Assembly (NCBI GenBank): GCA_903926205.1
Contig: CAIYID010000049.1
Location: 1-64,000 of the forward strand
Length of the DNA: 64,000 nt
DNA from: an uncultured Bdellovibrionales bacterium
GTDB lineage: Bacteria; Bdellovibrionota; Bdellovibrionia; Bdellovibrionales; Bdellovibrionaceae
Direction of reading: 5' to 3'
Shown here: positions 55,063-64,000 of the stretch, piece by piece
How the letters are laid out: each line of letters opens with the position of its first letter
Position numbering within the stretch: position 1 is the first letter of the stretch
Position numbers and translations under genes: made by a program
The notes under the pieces: generated by a model
What the model was told of the DNA's origin: nothing
The model's database searches: none
What the model saw: only the letters and a program-made list of their open reading frames with translations

Positions 55063-56454
55063 TTAGGGATTAACCGTTCCACCATTATTAATAATGGAAT
55101 TACTGATAGTAAGCCCATTTTTATTAAAAATTCCTCCACTGTTGACAGTGATTGAATTTCCACCAAAGAGCATCGTTGCAAAAGAAAAATTGGAATAAGT
55201 TTGAGTGCATTTTGCACCACCTGTTGCGGCCGTGATTCCTAAATAGCCCGTGCCTGCTCCTCCCAGAATTGTAGAAAGGGAACTTGGTAAGGAGTAAGTC
55301 AAGGGACCTACCGTGCTTAAGGTCACCGTGTCTTGCAATGAGTAGGTCACCACATGGGTGGTCGCATTATAAGAAAACAGAATTTGTACGGGATTGCCAG
55401 CATTGATCTCTGCACTCGCATTGGTCCACGAGGCAGGAGTGACTCCATTAACGCCAATTCCCACTTGTTGAATTCTTGAGGAGGAATTCCAGACGTCGAT
55501 ACAGAGGGCAATTGAATTAGCAATCCCCCGATAACCAAGACCATTTCCCACCACCCCGATGGCACTGGTTCCTGACGCAGAATTTTGAAGAACTAAGCAG
55601 GAACCATCGGCGGCCTTGTCCCCACCAAGTTGATAAGTAACTGATAGAGAAAAATCACCCGTTCCATCCACCATGTTTTTAAAATAAGCGTAAGTGCTCT
55701 CCCAAAGTGTATTGTCCGTGACCATCAAGGTACCGCTACTCATCGTGGGAATAAAAGCGGCCCTCGCATCGGTTTCTCCAAAAACCCAATTGGCAGAATT
55801 TGAAAAATCAAAAGTTGGCAAATCAAGAGACAAAATTCCACTGCTGTTGATCACCACAGGTCCACGTCCCAAAGCCAGTGTCGTCGCGGCGCTGAGGGTT
55901 CCTGCATTGATGGTCGTGCCTCCGGTGTAAGTATTAATTCCCGAAAGCGTGGTCGTCGCTGTGTTATTAACACTCAAAGAACTATTCCCAGCCAAAACGC
56001 TGCTAATCTCAGCAGAAGATGCACCATTGATGACGGAATTAAGATCTAAATTGAGCACACCACCCGATAGAAGATAATTTCCACTTCCCGCTTTTACAAA
56101 ATCGATCCCTGCCGTCGCCACCGTTCCACTGACGGTCACCACTCCCGCCGCACCATTATTACTACCAAAACAAGCGAGGCTCCCCGTTCCGCCCCAAGTG
56201 ACCAAGGACGCTCCTGATGAAAGCGTCCAATTCGAAGTAGAGTTTGCATCCCAAGTTCCCGCGCCATCGGCCGGAGCCATTGAGGCCACCGCCGTATCCC
56301 AAACATATTCGCCAGGAGGACAACTCACCGCTGGTGTTGAGTCAGAAATGGAGCGATTCGAACTTTCAATTGGAGCCGAACAACCAGGCCCCACCCCTAA
56401 CATCAGGAGGATGAAAGAAAAACCAAGTTTTGCTTGTCTGAAACTCAACTTCAT
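55063..56454 (-). CDS. Surface lipoprotein with autotransporter-type repeat and legume-lectin-like region (copy 2)
   Basis: 463 residues, colinear with copy 1 along its whole length. Lipobox in LMLGVGPGCSAP. Same PATR repeat TTLSGINTYTGGTTINAGTL, same lectin-like motifs (DGSCLVLQNS, GLGYRGIANSIALCIDVWN, VQILFSYNATTHVVTYSL, TGYLGITAATGG) and the same end (INNGGTVNP). Near-identical DNA runs of more than 100 bp, for example about 55688-55810 against 54246-54368, point to recent duplication or gene conversion, while other stretches have diverged. ATG with GAGG upstream; first gene of the tandem pair. Confidence 0.75.
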   Translation of the reverse strand: MKLSFRQAKLGFSFILLMLGVGPGCSAPIESSNRSISDSTPAVSCPPGEYVWDTAVASMAPADGAGTWDANSTSNWTLSSGASLVTWGGTGSLACFGSNNGAAGVVTVSGTVATAGIDFVKAGSGNYLLSGGVLNLDLNSVINGASSAEISSVLAGNSSLSVNNTATTTLSGINTYTGGTTINAGTLSAATTLALGRGPVVINSSGILSLDLPTFDFSNSANWVFGETDARAAFIPTMSSGTLMVTDNTLWESTYAYFKNMVDGTGDFSLSVTYQLGGDKAADGSCLVLQNSASGTSAIGVVGNGLGYRGIANSIALCIDVWNSSSRIQQVGIGVNGVTPASWTNASAEINAGNPVQILFSYNATTHVVTYSLQDTVTLSTVGPLTYSLPSSLSTILGGAGTGYLGITAATGGAKCTQTYSNFSFATMLFGGNSITVNSGGIFNKNGLTISNSIINNGGTVNP

Positions 56455-56691
56455 ACACTACCTCAAGTTCCAATGTACAAATCCACTTACAGTGTAGCAA
56501 ATTGTTCGACAAAAAATGCAAGTTTTTGGTCTAGACAGCTATAGAATTTATTTAAAACTTAACTCTCGAAATGAATCGATCCTGCAGAATTAGAAATATC
56601 TCGATATGAGAAAAATCTTATTCTGCAACACGGCGTAAATTTCAGAGAGAATTTTTCGAAGAGACTCTTCAATATCTTTAACGCCGCCAGA

Positions 56692-57216
56692 CTAAAGACC
56701 TGGAGGTTCGTCCGTGTCGCCATCACCACGATCGGGGCCGTTATTGCCCTTCTGACTTTTCATCCACTTTTTGAGTAAATTTTGATGTTCTATTTCTTCA
56801 TTGCGTAATTCTTCAAAAAGACTTCGAACAGCTTCATCCTTCACAACGTTCAAAGCCTGAGAGTAAAACTCATGAGCCTTGAGCTCTCCTTCCAACGCGA
56901 CTTCCATTGCCTGAAGAGAAGACATAAAAGTACGAGGAGCACTTTGGCTCGGTGCTTCGACATCCCAAATCATATCTCGAGTCATTCGAGCCGGGGTGAC
57001 ACCAAATAATTTTTTTCGGAAAGCGACGAGCTGTTCTTTGTGTGCCAGCTCATATTTTGCCATGGTAAAAAAAACATCAGCGGCATCTCCCGTGTAACGA
57101 CTTCCAACCTGAGTGGTGAACTCTTCGTAACGTTCTTTGGCCTCATCTTCAATCATGATAGCCAAATCAACAGCATCCATCAGATCCAATTTTAAAAAAT
57201 CAATTTTTCCATTCAT
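56692..57216 (-). CDS. Ferritin-like (rubrerythrin-type) diiron protein
   Basis: 174 residues. A four-helix bundle with the diiron ligands AIMIEDEAKERYEEF, AKYELAHKEQL, MEVALEGELKAHEFY and LRNEEIEHQNLL (two ExxH motifs), matching the rubrerythrin/ferritin-like superfamily. No C-terminal rubredoxin domain. The tail is Gly/Asp-rich. It could detoxify peroxide or store iron. Encoded 33 nt after the hemerythrin gene on the same strand. Confidence 0.85.
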   Translation of the reverse strand: MNGKIDFLKLDLMDAVDLAIMIEDEAKERYEEFTTQVGSRYTGDAADVFFTMAKYELAHKEQLVAFRKKLFGVTPARMTRDMIWDVEAPSQSAPRTFMSSLQAMEVALEGELKAHEFYSQALNVVKDEAVRSLFEELRNEEIEHQNLLKKWMKSQKGNNGPDRGDGDTDEPPGL

Positions 57217-57249
57217 CGTTTTATCTCTTTCTTTATTACTTTATTGAAT

Positions 57250-57753
57250 TCAGCCGCCGAAGCCGGAGCTGACGACGTCGTCTCTCAGGAGTTCAGGATT
57301 AAGAAATTCCTTTTCCTCAGAAGCCATATCATCAGTGAGATTTCCTACAAGTTCTTTGATAATTTTAGTAATATTCTCTTGTTTTAAATTACTCAGCGCT
57401 TCAATCATCTCGCGCTGTTCCGAATGTTCTTTATTCATTTCGGCAAGACGCACTGGGCCCCAGGAATCCACTGTTTTTATCACCGGCCAAAGAATGGCTT
57501 CCTCATGCTGCAAATGCTCTCTAAAAGTTTTTTGAAAATTTCCAATGGCCTGTTTTAGCGCAGCCAAATCTTTTGAATTTGATAGTTTTTCCAAATCCTG
57601 CAGTTGTTTTCTGATGGCATTATGTTCATTGAGAATAATCTGACGGACCTCTGAAGGACGAGTTGGTACAATACCACTCGAATCCGATGAGTTTTTTGTC
57701 ACCACAAAAGGCCTCCATTCTCTAATCATTCTTGCTCGATTTTTACTCTTCAA
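57250..57753 (-). CDS. Hemerythrin HHE-domain protein
   Basis: 167 residues. Two HHE cation-binding repeats: LNEHNAIRKQL, FREHLQHEEAILWP and then MNKEHSEQREMI, MASEEKEFLNP; the last position has Glu where a His is common. Such proteins bind O2 or NO at a diiron centre, or repair iron-sulfur clusters. TTG start at 57753 with a GGGGGG box 5 nt upstream; an ATG at 57729 is possible. Divergent from korA. Confidence 0.85.
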   Translation of the reverse strand: MKSKNRARMIREWRPFVVTKNSSDSSGIVPTRPSEVRQIILNEHNAIRKQLQDLEKLSNSKDLAALKQAIGNFQKTFREHLQHEEAILWPVIKTVDSWGPVRLAEMNKEHSEQREMIEALSNLKQENITKIIKELVGNLTDDMASEEKEFLNPELLRDDVVSSGFGG

Positions 57754-57851
57754 GCTAACCCCCCTATTTTTTTAGTGTCACCAAAATATTTCTAAAAATA
57801 GACCTAGGCCTGTGGGTTGATTTTTGTATTATGGTTATTTTTTAGGCAAAT

Positions 57852-57885
57852 GTTTTGAGACAAAACGTCTCATTTTTCTTTTCTT
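57852..57885 (+). terminator. Hairpin with T-rich tail in the korA leader
   Basis: TGAGAC-AAAAC-GTCTCA (57856-57872) is followed by TTTTTCTTTTCTT. An alternative overlapping stem GTTTTG-AGA-CAAAAC (57852-57866) excludes it. No plus-strand gene lies upstream, so the structure would sit in the korA leader and could be an attenuator or operator. Confidence 0.35.
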
Positions 57886-57959
57886 ACTTCAAAAAAAATG
57901 TTCCACTCGCATACCCAGGGTTATAGAAATCTCACTGCCAAACAAATGGGGGCTTACCG

Positions 57960-59879
57960 ATGTCTGAACACAATACGTCAGCAACAAATGCTTACGGACA
58001 AGGTTCTATGAGTAAAACGACGTTAACAAATAAACAGGTGAAGGAAATCTCCAGTGCGGTTATCCGTTTTGCTGGTGATTCCGGAGATGGAATGCAACTG
58101 GTGGGAGATCAATTCACCAGCACATCAGCCCTTTCCGGCGAATACTTCGCAACTCTTCCTGATTATCCATCAGAAATTCGTGCTCCGGCGGGAACAATTT
58201 TTGGAGTGTCGGGCTTCCAAATTTGTATTGGATCAGAGGAAGTCTTTACGCCTGGAGATCGTTACGATGTTTTGGTGGCAATGAATCCTGCCGCACTGAA
58301 AAGCAACCTTGGCAATGTGGCCAAAGGTGGCGTGATTCTTGTGAACGAAGACGCTTTCACGACGAGAAATTTTGAAAAAGCGGGTTTTGCTTCTCATCCA
58401 TTGGACACTCCTGAAATGTCCAATTACAAACTTCTTCGTGTGCCAATGACAACACTCACTGGCAATGCCATTGAGCAACTTGGTCTCAGCTCAAAAGACG
58501 CTGATCGCTGCAAAAATTTCTTTTCTCTGGGAATTATCTATTGGCTCTTCAATCGAAATCCCGAGCATACCTTGAAGTGGATCAATAAAAAATTCGCAAA
58601 AAAAGAACTCTATTTGAAAGCCAATACGCTCACCTTTCATGCGGGCTTAAAATACGCCGCTGAAAATGAAATGCTGACTCAATCTTTCAAACTGAAAAAA
58701 TCAACAACGAAGGCAAAACCTGGCGCTTATCGCAATATCACTGGAAACCATGCGGCGGCTTTAGGTTTGATCGCAGCGTCTCAGAAATCAGGATTGAAAC
58801 TTTTCTTAGGAAGTTATCCTATCACTCCGGCGACTGATATTATGCATGAGTTGGTGAAACACCGTGACTACGCTACTATCTTGCAAGCGGAAGATGAGAT
58901 CGCGGCCATTGGTTCGGCTCTCGGCGCGGCTTTCGGTGGAGCCCTTGCCGCAACTACGACTTCGGGCCCAGGCTTTTCTTTAAAAAGTGAATTTATGAAT
59001 TTAGCAGTGATGGTTGAACTTCCTCTCATCATCGTTGACGTGCAACGAGGAGGTCCGTCCACTGGTCTTGCCACTAAAACGGAACAAGCGGATTTATTTC
59101 AAGCGCTCTGGGGACGTCACGGCGAATCTCCGATTGTGGTGATGGCGGCCTCTTCACCCAAAGATTGCTTTGATATCATGATTGAGGCTTCAAAAGTTGC
59201 GATCAAATACATGACTCCTGTTGTGGTCTTGAGCGAAGGCTACTTAGGCAATGGTTCGGAAGTTTGGAAAGTTCCAAGTTTGGATGAGCTTCCAAGCATT
59301 CCTGTGAAGTTTAGAACTGATCCTACTAACTTCCTTCCTTACGAGAGAGATCCTGTGACTCTCGCCCGCCCATGGGTGGTGCCTGGAACTCCAGGTCTTG
59401 AACATCGAATCGGGGGAATTGAAAAAGAAGATAAAACAGGAATTCTTTCCTTAGCACCCGAGAATCATGAAAAAATGGTTCACTTGCGCGCTCAAAAAAT
59501 CGCCAATGTGGCTAATGAAATTCCTCCAACAGAAGTTTATGGAGCTAAAGACGCGGAACTTTTGGTTTTGGGCTGGGGCAGCTCGGCGGGAGTGATTAAA
59601 CACGCCGTAAGAAAACTCAATCAAGAAGGTGTCAAAGTTGCTTGCGCGCATGTTCGCTATTTGAATCCAATGCCACCGGATTTATCTGGGCTCTTAAAGA
59701 AATACAAAAAAGTTTTGCTTCCTGAAAACAACTCGGGACAGCTTTGGTTCAAAATCAGAGGAGACTATTTAATTGATACCATCCCTCTGAATAAGATTCA
59801 GGGACAACCTTTCCGAATCGATGAAATTGAAAACAAAATTCGCAGCATCCTAGGATTGAATGTTGGAGGTCACTCATGA
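57960..59879 (+). CDS. korA: 2-oxoacid:ferredoxin oxidoreductase, alpha subunit (gamma-alpha fusion)
   Basis: 639 residues. Residues about 28-220 are the gamma-type domain (RFAGDSGDGMQLVGDQF) and 260-500 the alpha pyrimidine-binding domain (GSYPITPATDIMHEL, QAEDEIAAIGSALGAAFGG, TTTSGPGFSLKSEF, VDVQRGGPSTGLATKTEQ), the layout of KorA/OorA. With KorB it oxidises 2-oxoglutarate (or another 2-oxoacid) to the acyl-CoA and reduces ferredoxin. The enzyme class is oxygen-sensitive. ATG with a GGGGG box upstream; the stop overlaps korB by ATGA. Confidence 0.93.
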   Translation: MSEHNTSATNAYGQGSMSKTTLTNKQVKEISSAVIRFAGDSGDGMQLVGDQFTSTSALSGEYFATLPDYPSEIRAPAGTIFGVSGFQICIGSEEVFTPGDRYDVLVAMNPAALKSNLGNVAKGGVILVNEDAFTTRNFEKAGFASHPLDTPEMSNYKLLRVPMTTLTGNAIEQLGLSSKDADRCKNFFSLGIIYWLFNRNPEHTLKWINKKFAKKELYLKANTLTFHAGLKYAAENEMLTQSFKLKKSTTKAKPGAYRNITGNHAAALGLIAASQKSGLKLFLGSYPITPATDIMHELVKHRDYATILQAEDEIAAIGSALGAAFGGALAATTTSGPGFSLKSEFMNLAVMVELPLIIVDVQRGGPSTGLATKTEQADLFQALWGRHGESPIVVMAASSPKDCFDIMIEASKVAIKYMTPVVVLSEGYLGNGSEVWKVPSLDELPSIPVKFRTDPTNFLPYERDPVTLARPWVVPGTPGLEHRIGGIEKEDKTGILSLAPENHEKMVHLRAQKIANVANEIPPTEVYGAKDAELLVLGWGSSAGVIKHAVRKLNQEGVKVACAHVRYLNPMPPDLSGLLKKYKKVLLPENNSGQLWFKIRGDYLIDTIPLNKIQGQPFRIDEIENKIRSILGLNVGGHS

Positions 59880-60922
59880 GCAACACTGAAACGCCAAGCA
59901 CTGGCACCAAACTCACTCGAAAAGACTTCCTGAGCAGCTCAGAACCAAGATGGTGTTCAGGTTGTGGTTGCTACTCCACTCTTAATGCTGTTTATAAAAC
60001 TTTCGTGGCTTCAGGTTTGCCACGAGAACAGTTCGCTTTGATCTCGGGCATTGGCTGCTCTTCTCGACTACCTTATTACACGAACACTTATGGTTTTCAT
60101 ACCATTCATGGTCGAGCGCCCACGGTTGCAATGGGGCTTAAAATGGTCAAACCGGAACAAAGTGTTTGGATCACGACAGGTGATGGCGATTCTTTATCTA
60201 TTGGTGGAAATCACTTCATTCACTTAGCGAGAAAAAATCCGAACATCAAATTGCTTCTGTTTAATAATCAAATCTATGGTCTTACAAAAGGTCAAGTTTC
60301 GCCAACGAGCCCTCTGGGATCGACGACGAAAACAACTCCCTATGGTTCCATTGATCGGCCTCTTCATCCACTCACCGTGGCTTTGGGTGCCGGCGCCACT
60401 TTTGTTGCACGAGTACCAGATAATGATAACGACATGTTGTTCGCAGCAATGGAAGCGGCTCAAAAACACGAAGGCGTTGCGATCATTGAAATCCTTATCA
60501 ACTGCGTGATTTTCAATGATGGTGTTTATCAATCTCTGACGGATAAAGAGTCTCGTCCGGAGCGCACGATTAAGTTGGAAGCGGGAAAACCACTCCTATT
60601 CGGAAAAAATATGGATAAAGGTATTCGTCTTCGCAATGATGCTCGGCCAGAAGTGGTTCAGGTTGGTGAAGGTGGCGTTCCTCTTTCTGAGGTGTTAGTT
60701 CACGATCCTGCTAATCCTAATTCTGGCTACGCTTTCATGCTGGCAGAAATGGGTGGCAGCGAAATGCCAATGCCATTTGGAACTCTTCGCGCAATCAAAG
60801 ATCATGTTCATCGCCCTTACCAAGGTCAACCGACACCAGAGGCTTATCGTAAAGCCATGCTCGGTGGAAATGCTTGGGAAATTGCGGAAGACAGTTCGAT
60901 CCGAGTTTTGACTAGCGAATAA
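59876..60922 (+). CDS. korB: 2-oxoacid:ferredoxin oxidoreductase, beta subunit
   Basis: 348 residues. The thiamine-diphosphate motif GDGDSLSIGGNHF to LLLFNNQIYGLTKGQVSPTS is complete, preceded by WCSGCGCYST and ISGIGCSSR with conserved Cys. No extra 4Fe-4S ferredoxin domain. It overlaps korA by four bases and is followed 43 nt later by nuoA, so ferredoxin reduction and complex I are encoded together. Confidence 0.93.
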   Translation: MSNTETPSTGTKLTRKDFLSSSEPRWCSGCGCYSTLNAVYKTFVASGLPREQFALISGIGCSSRLPYYTNTYGFHTIHGRAPTVAMGLKMVKPEQSVWITTGDGDSLSIGGNHFIHLARKNPNIKLLLFNNQIYGLTKGQVSPTSPLGSTTKTTPYGSIDRPLHPLTVALGAGATFVARVPDNDNDMLFAAMEAAQKHEGVAIIEILINCVIFNDGVYQSLTDKESRPERTIKLEAGKPLLFGKNMDKGIRLRNDARPEVVQVGEGGVPLSEVLVHDPANPNSGYAFMLAEMGGSEMPMPFGTLRAIKDHVHRPYQGQPTPEAYRKAMLGGNAWEIAEDSSIRVLTSE

Positions 60923-60965
60923 TTATTTCACTTCACTGTTTAGCAGGCCCCAAAGGAGAACTTTT

Positions 60966-61316
60966 TTGGAATACATTTTTGTGCTTCCCATTATAGTCGT
61001 TGGCATTCTTCTGGTGTTCGGAAGTTTGCTGCTTTCACGCTTGCTGGCACCTCACAATCCCGGGCCGGTTAAAAATGATATTTACGAATGCGGAGAAAAA
61101 ACCATTGGCTCAGCATGGATTCAATTCAACGTCGGCTTTTATCTCTTTGGTTTAATTTTTTTAGTCTTCGACGTTGAAGCTGCCTTTTTATTTCCATGGG
61201 CCACGGTCATTCGGGAAACAGGATTGATGGGCCTCGCTGAAGTGATTGCCTTTGTGGTGATTCTTTTAATTGGCCTTGGCTATGCTTGGCGCAAAGGAGT
61301 TTTGGAATGGGTGTAA
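60966..61316 (+). CDS. nuoA: NADH-quinone oxidoreductase subunit A
   Basis: 116 residues with three transmembrane segments; motifs [19 protein letters not shown] and [12 protein letters not shown] are family hallmarks. Membrane-arm subunit of complex I. TTG start at 60966 with AAGGAG 7 nt upstream. Confidence 0.95.
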   Translation: MEYIFVLPIIVVGILLVFGSLLLSRLLAPHNPGPVKNDIYECGEKTIGSAWIQFNVGFYLFGLIFLVFDVEAAFLFPWATVIRETGLMGLAEVIAFVVILLIGLGYAWRKGVLEWV

Positions 61317-61951
61317 CTCCTCAACTGAGTAAAATCTCTCAACAGTCCCCGAGTGTTTTTGATCTTCACAGTGCCCATAAAAAAGAAGGCCCCGCTCTTT
61401 TAACGAGCATTGATGCTTTGGTGAATTGGGCGCGGTCGAACAGTTTATGGCCTCTCACTTTTGGAACCAGCTGCTGCGCTATTGAAGTGATGATGGCGGC
61501 AGGTGCGGCACATCATGATTTGGCACGATTTGGCGCTGAAGTCGCAAGACCCTCCCCTCGTCAGGCAGATCTTTTGGTTGTCGCAGGAACCATCGTTAAA
61601 AAAATGGCACCTCGTTTACGCACTCTTTATGATCAAATGGCAGAGCCAAAATATGTGATCGCAACTGGTGCCTGCGCGATTTCTGGTGGACCTTTTATCT
61701 ATGATTCTTACAGCACCGTGCGCGGGGCGCATGAAATCATTCCTGTCGATGTTTATGTTCCCGGCTGTCCACCTCGTCCGGAAGCTTTTTTCTATGGTTT
61801 ACTCACACTACAAAAAATGATTCGCGATGGAGAAAGTCTTCGACGCCCCGGCGTTCGCAAGGCGCCGGTGATGGCGGCTCTTCCTCCGGGAATCACCATG
61901 GAAGACCTTCGTGCCGAATTGATCAAAGGAGCAAAGGGAGCGACAACATGA
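61307..61951 (+). CDS. nuoB: NADH-quinone oxidoreductase subunit B
   Basis: 214 residues. Ligands of cluster N2 are present: [23 protein letters not shown] and [12 protein letters not shown]. The ATG at 61307 has AAGGAG 7 nt upstream and overlaps nuoA by 10 nt; a longer frame from 61286 is not needed. The tail after the PGCPPRP motif is somewhat long and Pro/Ala-rich. Confidence 0.95.
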   Translation: MGVTPQLSKISQQSPSVFDLHSAHKKEGPALLTSIDALVNWARSNSLWPLTFGTSCCAIEVMMAAGAAHHDLARFGAEVARPSPRQADLLVVAGTIVKKMAPRLRTLYDQMAEPKYVIATGACAISGGPFIYDSYSTVRGAHEIIPVDVYVPGCPPRPEAFFYGLLTLQKMIRDGESLRRPGVRKAPVMAALPPGITMEDLRAELIKGAKGATT

Positions 61952-62484
61952 CAACACCTCCGAATGACTCAACTCAGTCTTCAGCTCCTCAATCAACGCC
62001 AGCTGATGAACTAAAAGCGATTTTTCTGACTTGTCTTCTTGATTCTCTTATTGCCTTAGATTCTGGCGTGAAAGTGCGGGAAGATTCTTCCCTGATGTCA
62101 GTCAAGATTTCTGAAAGTGCTTTACTGAAAGTGATGACGCTTTTAAAGCAAGACTCAAGATTTGATTTTGATCAACTTCAATTTCACACGGTTTTAGATT
62201 GGCCGGAAGAACAACGAATGGAATGTCTCTATTTGCTGAACTCCACCAAAAAGAGCCAAGAATTATTGATTTCTGTTTCTGTTTCTAGAGAAAAGCCACA
62301 ACTGCCCTCAGTATCAAAACTTTGGGCCATTGCCGAATGGCAAGAACGCGAAGTTTACGATATGTTCGGCATCACTTATGAAAACCATCCGGATCTTCGA
62401 CGAATTTTTCTTGATGATGACTGGCAAGGCTTTCCTCTGAGAAAAGATTATCAAGATGAATTTATGCTGAGGAAACCATGGTAA
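61948..62484 (+). CDS. nuoC: NADH-quinone oxidoreductase subunit C
   Basis: 178 residues. The C-terminal [39 protein letters not shown] is the NuoC signature. Overlaps nuoB by ATGA and nuoD by 7 nt. Not fused to nuoD. Confidence 0.95.
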   Translation: MTTPPNDSTQSSAPQSTPADELKAIFLTCLLDSLIALDSGVKVREDSSLMSVKISESALLKVMTLLKQDSRFDFDQLQFHTVLDWPEEQRMECLYLLNSTKKSQELLISVSVSREKPQLPSVSKLWAIAEWQEREVYDMFGITYENHPDLRRIFLDDDWQGFPLRKDYQDEFMLRKPW

Positions 62485-63656
62485 CAGTCGAAATAAAAAC
62501 AAAAATCTCTAGTCTCGACGAGCGCATCAACGCCATGGCTCTTCAGGGTGAAAGTCCCCTTGGTACGCAAGAATATTTTGTGAACATGGGTCCGCAACAT
62601 CCCTCCACTCATGGCGTGCTACGCCTCGTTTTGAAATTAGATGGTGAAACAGTTCGAGAGATCATTCCCGTGCTTGGCTATATTCATCGCGGGATGGAGA
62701 AAAAAGCCGAAACCCTTGGCTATCGCCAACAGGTGCATCTCACGGATCGTTTGGATTATCTGTGCTCGGTGATGAACAACTGGGTGGTTTCTGCAGTGGT
62801 GGAAAAAGCCGCTAAAATTGAAATCAATGATCGCATTCAAACCATTCGCACCATCTTCGCTGAATTACAGCGGGTCCAAAGTCATCTGCTTTGGTGGGGT
62901 GTTTTCGGAATGGATTTGGGAGCCTTCACTCCCTTTTTGTACGGTTTCCGAGATCGGGAAAAAATCACAAAAATCTTCGAGGAAACGATCGGCGCGCGCC
63001 TGACGATGAACTACATCCAACCCGGTGGTTTGATGTATGACATTCATCCTGACTTCGTCAAAGACGTGAAAGCCATGATCTCCTACATGAAACCCATGTT
63101 CAAAGAGTACGATGAATTGGTCTCTGGCAATATCATCATTCAAGAACGCTTAAAAAATGTGGGTATCCTTGACGCTCAGTCGGCGGTGGCGCTCGGGGCT
63201 TCGGGTCCGGTTCTCCGCGCGAGTGGCGTGGCGCACGATCTTCGAAAAATCAAACCCTACGGCGTCTATGAAAAAGTGGATTTTAGCATTCCTATTGGCA
63301 CTGTTGGTGATTGCTGGGATCGCTACTCTGTGCGCATGTTGGAGATGAGAGAGTCTCTAAAAATCATTGAACAGCTCATTGATAGCATTCCTGAAGGCAA
63401 ACATCTGACCATGAAACCTGGAGCAAAAATTCGCCCACCGGCGGGAATTTATTATGAGCAAATGGAAACCGCTCGAGGAATTTTTGGGGTTTTTCTTCAT
63501 TCTGATGGCAGTGAAAAGCCCTCTCGAGTTCATTATCGAACTCCTAATTTTCACAATCTTTGGTGTTTAACGAAGATCGCTCCCGGAGGACGAATTGGAG
63601 ATTTAGTCTCTATCATTTCATCTCTGGATGTGGTCGTTCCTGATATTGATCGGTAA
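62478..63656 (+). CDS. nuoD: NADH-quinone oxidoreductase subunit D
   Basis: 392 residues. [58 protein letters not shown] and the C-terminal [20 protein letters not shown] through DR are diagnostic of the 49-kDa subunit at the quinone site. ATG with GAGGA upstream. Confidence 0.96.
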   Translation: MVTVEIKTKISSLDERINAMALQGESPLGTQEYFVNMGPQHPSTHGVLRLVLKLDGETVREIIPVLGYIHRGMEKKAETLGYRQQVHLTDRLDYLCSVMNNWVVSAVVEKAAKIEINDRIQTIRTIFAELQRVQSHLLWWGVFGMDLGAFTPFLYGFRDREKITKIFEETIGARLTMNYIQPGGLMYDIHPDFVKDVKAMISYMKPMFKEYDELVSGNIIIQERLKNVGILDAQSAVALGASGPVLRASGVAHDLRKIKPYGVYEKVDFSIPIGTVGDCWDRYSVRMLEMRESLKIIEQLIDSIPEGKHLTMKPGAKIRPPAGIYYEQMETARGIFGVFLHSDGSEKPSRVHYRTPNFHNLWCLTKIAPGGRIGDLVSIISSLDVVVPDIDR

Positions 63657-63661
63657 GGAAT

Positions 63662-64000
63662 ATATGAGTGTAAGTTCAGTGAGCCAAGACATTGCAAGTC
63701 ATCTAGGAAGTGCACCTGAAATTTCAGCGGCCTATTTCGTCGCTGGCCTTCTCGGCACCGTGACCTTCTTAACTGTGATGGCACTTATTTTGATTTATGC
63801 AGAAAGAAAAGTGGCGGCTCATTTTCAATGTCGCCTAGGACCCATGCGAGTCGGCTGGCATGGCCTTCTTCAAAGCGTCGCTGACGCTTTGAAATTAATT
63901 TTGAAGGAAGATATCGTTCCTTATTCTGCTGATAAATTCTTGCATGCGCTGGCCCCTGTTTTTGCCGTGGTGGCGATGCTTCTTTCCCTGATTGCCATTC
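63662..64000 (+). CDS. nuoH: NADH-quinone oxidoreductase subunit H (partial, runs off the window)
   Basis: First 113 codons only. The frame reads [21 protein letters not shown], then [16 protein letters not shown], typical of NuoH after the first transmembrane segment. ATG at 63662 directly follows the nuoD stop; the AAGGAA box is unusually close. nuoE, F and G are not between D and H here. Confidence 0.95.

Overview
The window reads as a Gram-negative chromosome segment of moderate to low GC. The mix of genes is typical of Bdellovibrionota and related former Deltaproteobacteria: a pilB-pilT-pilC-pilS-pilR block, many large sensor kinases and sigma-54 activators, DUF4388 and DUF3108 proteins, a bamA-skp-lpx run, and a 2-oxoacid:ferredoxin oxidoreductase abutting nuoABCDH. 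The assignment rests on gene content and order and was not tested by a database search. No rRNA, tRNA, CRISPR array, insertion sequence or phage gene was seen.

Layout. (1) 0.1-3.5 kb: a secreted protein that looks like an inactive subtilase, then a plus-strand trio (phospholipase D-like, endonuclease/exonuclease/phosphatase-like, P-loop NTPase). (2) 3.5-8.7 kb: a signalling cluster (receiver-DUF4388 protein, STAS protein, CheA-like kinase, CheY-like receiver) whose intergenic regions share a TAAGTTTAG motif and sigma-28-like GCCGATAA boxes. (3) 8.7-15 kb: ChaN-like protein, rpmG-dcd, and a porin-like protein with a very large lipoprotein carrying one good EF-hand and several similar degenerate motifs. 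(4) 15.3-24.2 kb, minus strand: ribF, an AroE-like pseudoenzyme, pilB, a PilT-like protein with broken ATPase motifs, pilC, pilS, pilR. (5) 24.2-27.6 kb: a CHASE2 kinase and a sigma-54 activator. (6) 27.6-44.9 kb, minus strand: a long envelope run, in transcription order pgpH-like, ybeY, prfB (with a programmed +1 frameshift), lolC/E, lolD, bamA, skp, lpxA, gnnA-like, lpxB, lpxK, lpxL, DUF3108 lipoprotein, two GT9 glycosyltransferases. (7) 45-52 kb: mazG, then a giant seven-PAS hybrid kinase and a receiver-HisKA protein, flanked by a decayed kinase and a decayed FIST-domain gene. (8) 52-56.5 kb: a YkgJ-type Cys-cluster protein with an internal repeat insertion, a small beta-barrel, and two tandem lipoproteins with autotransporter-type repeats and a legume-lectin-like region. 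(9) 56.7-64 kb: ferritin-like and hemerythrin proteins, then korA-korB-nuoA-B-C-D-H running off the right edge.

How it works together. The 27.6-44.9 kb run combines outer-membrane protein assembly (BamA, Skp), lipoprotein export (LolCD), lipid A synthesis and LPS core transfer. A Gfo/Idh oxidoreductase between lpxA and lpxB points to 2,3-diamino-glucose lipid A, which is known in Bdellovibrio. The 57.9-64 kb block suggests that ferredoxin reduced by 2-oxoglutarate oxidation feeds complex I. The most unusual items are the ATPase-dead PilT paralogue in the pilus operon, the AroE-like and subtilase-like pseudoenzymes, the EF-hand lipoprotein/porin pair, the duplicated lectin-like lipoproteins, the decaying FIST/kinase locus and the shared motif of the chemosensory-like cluster.
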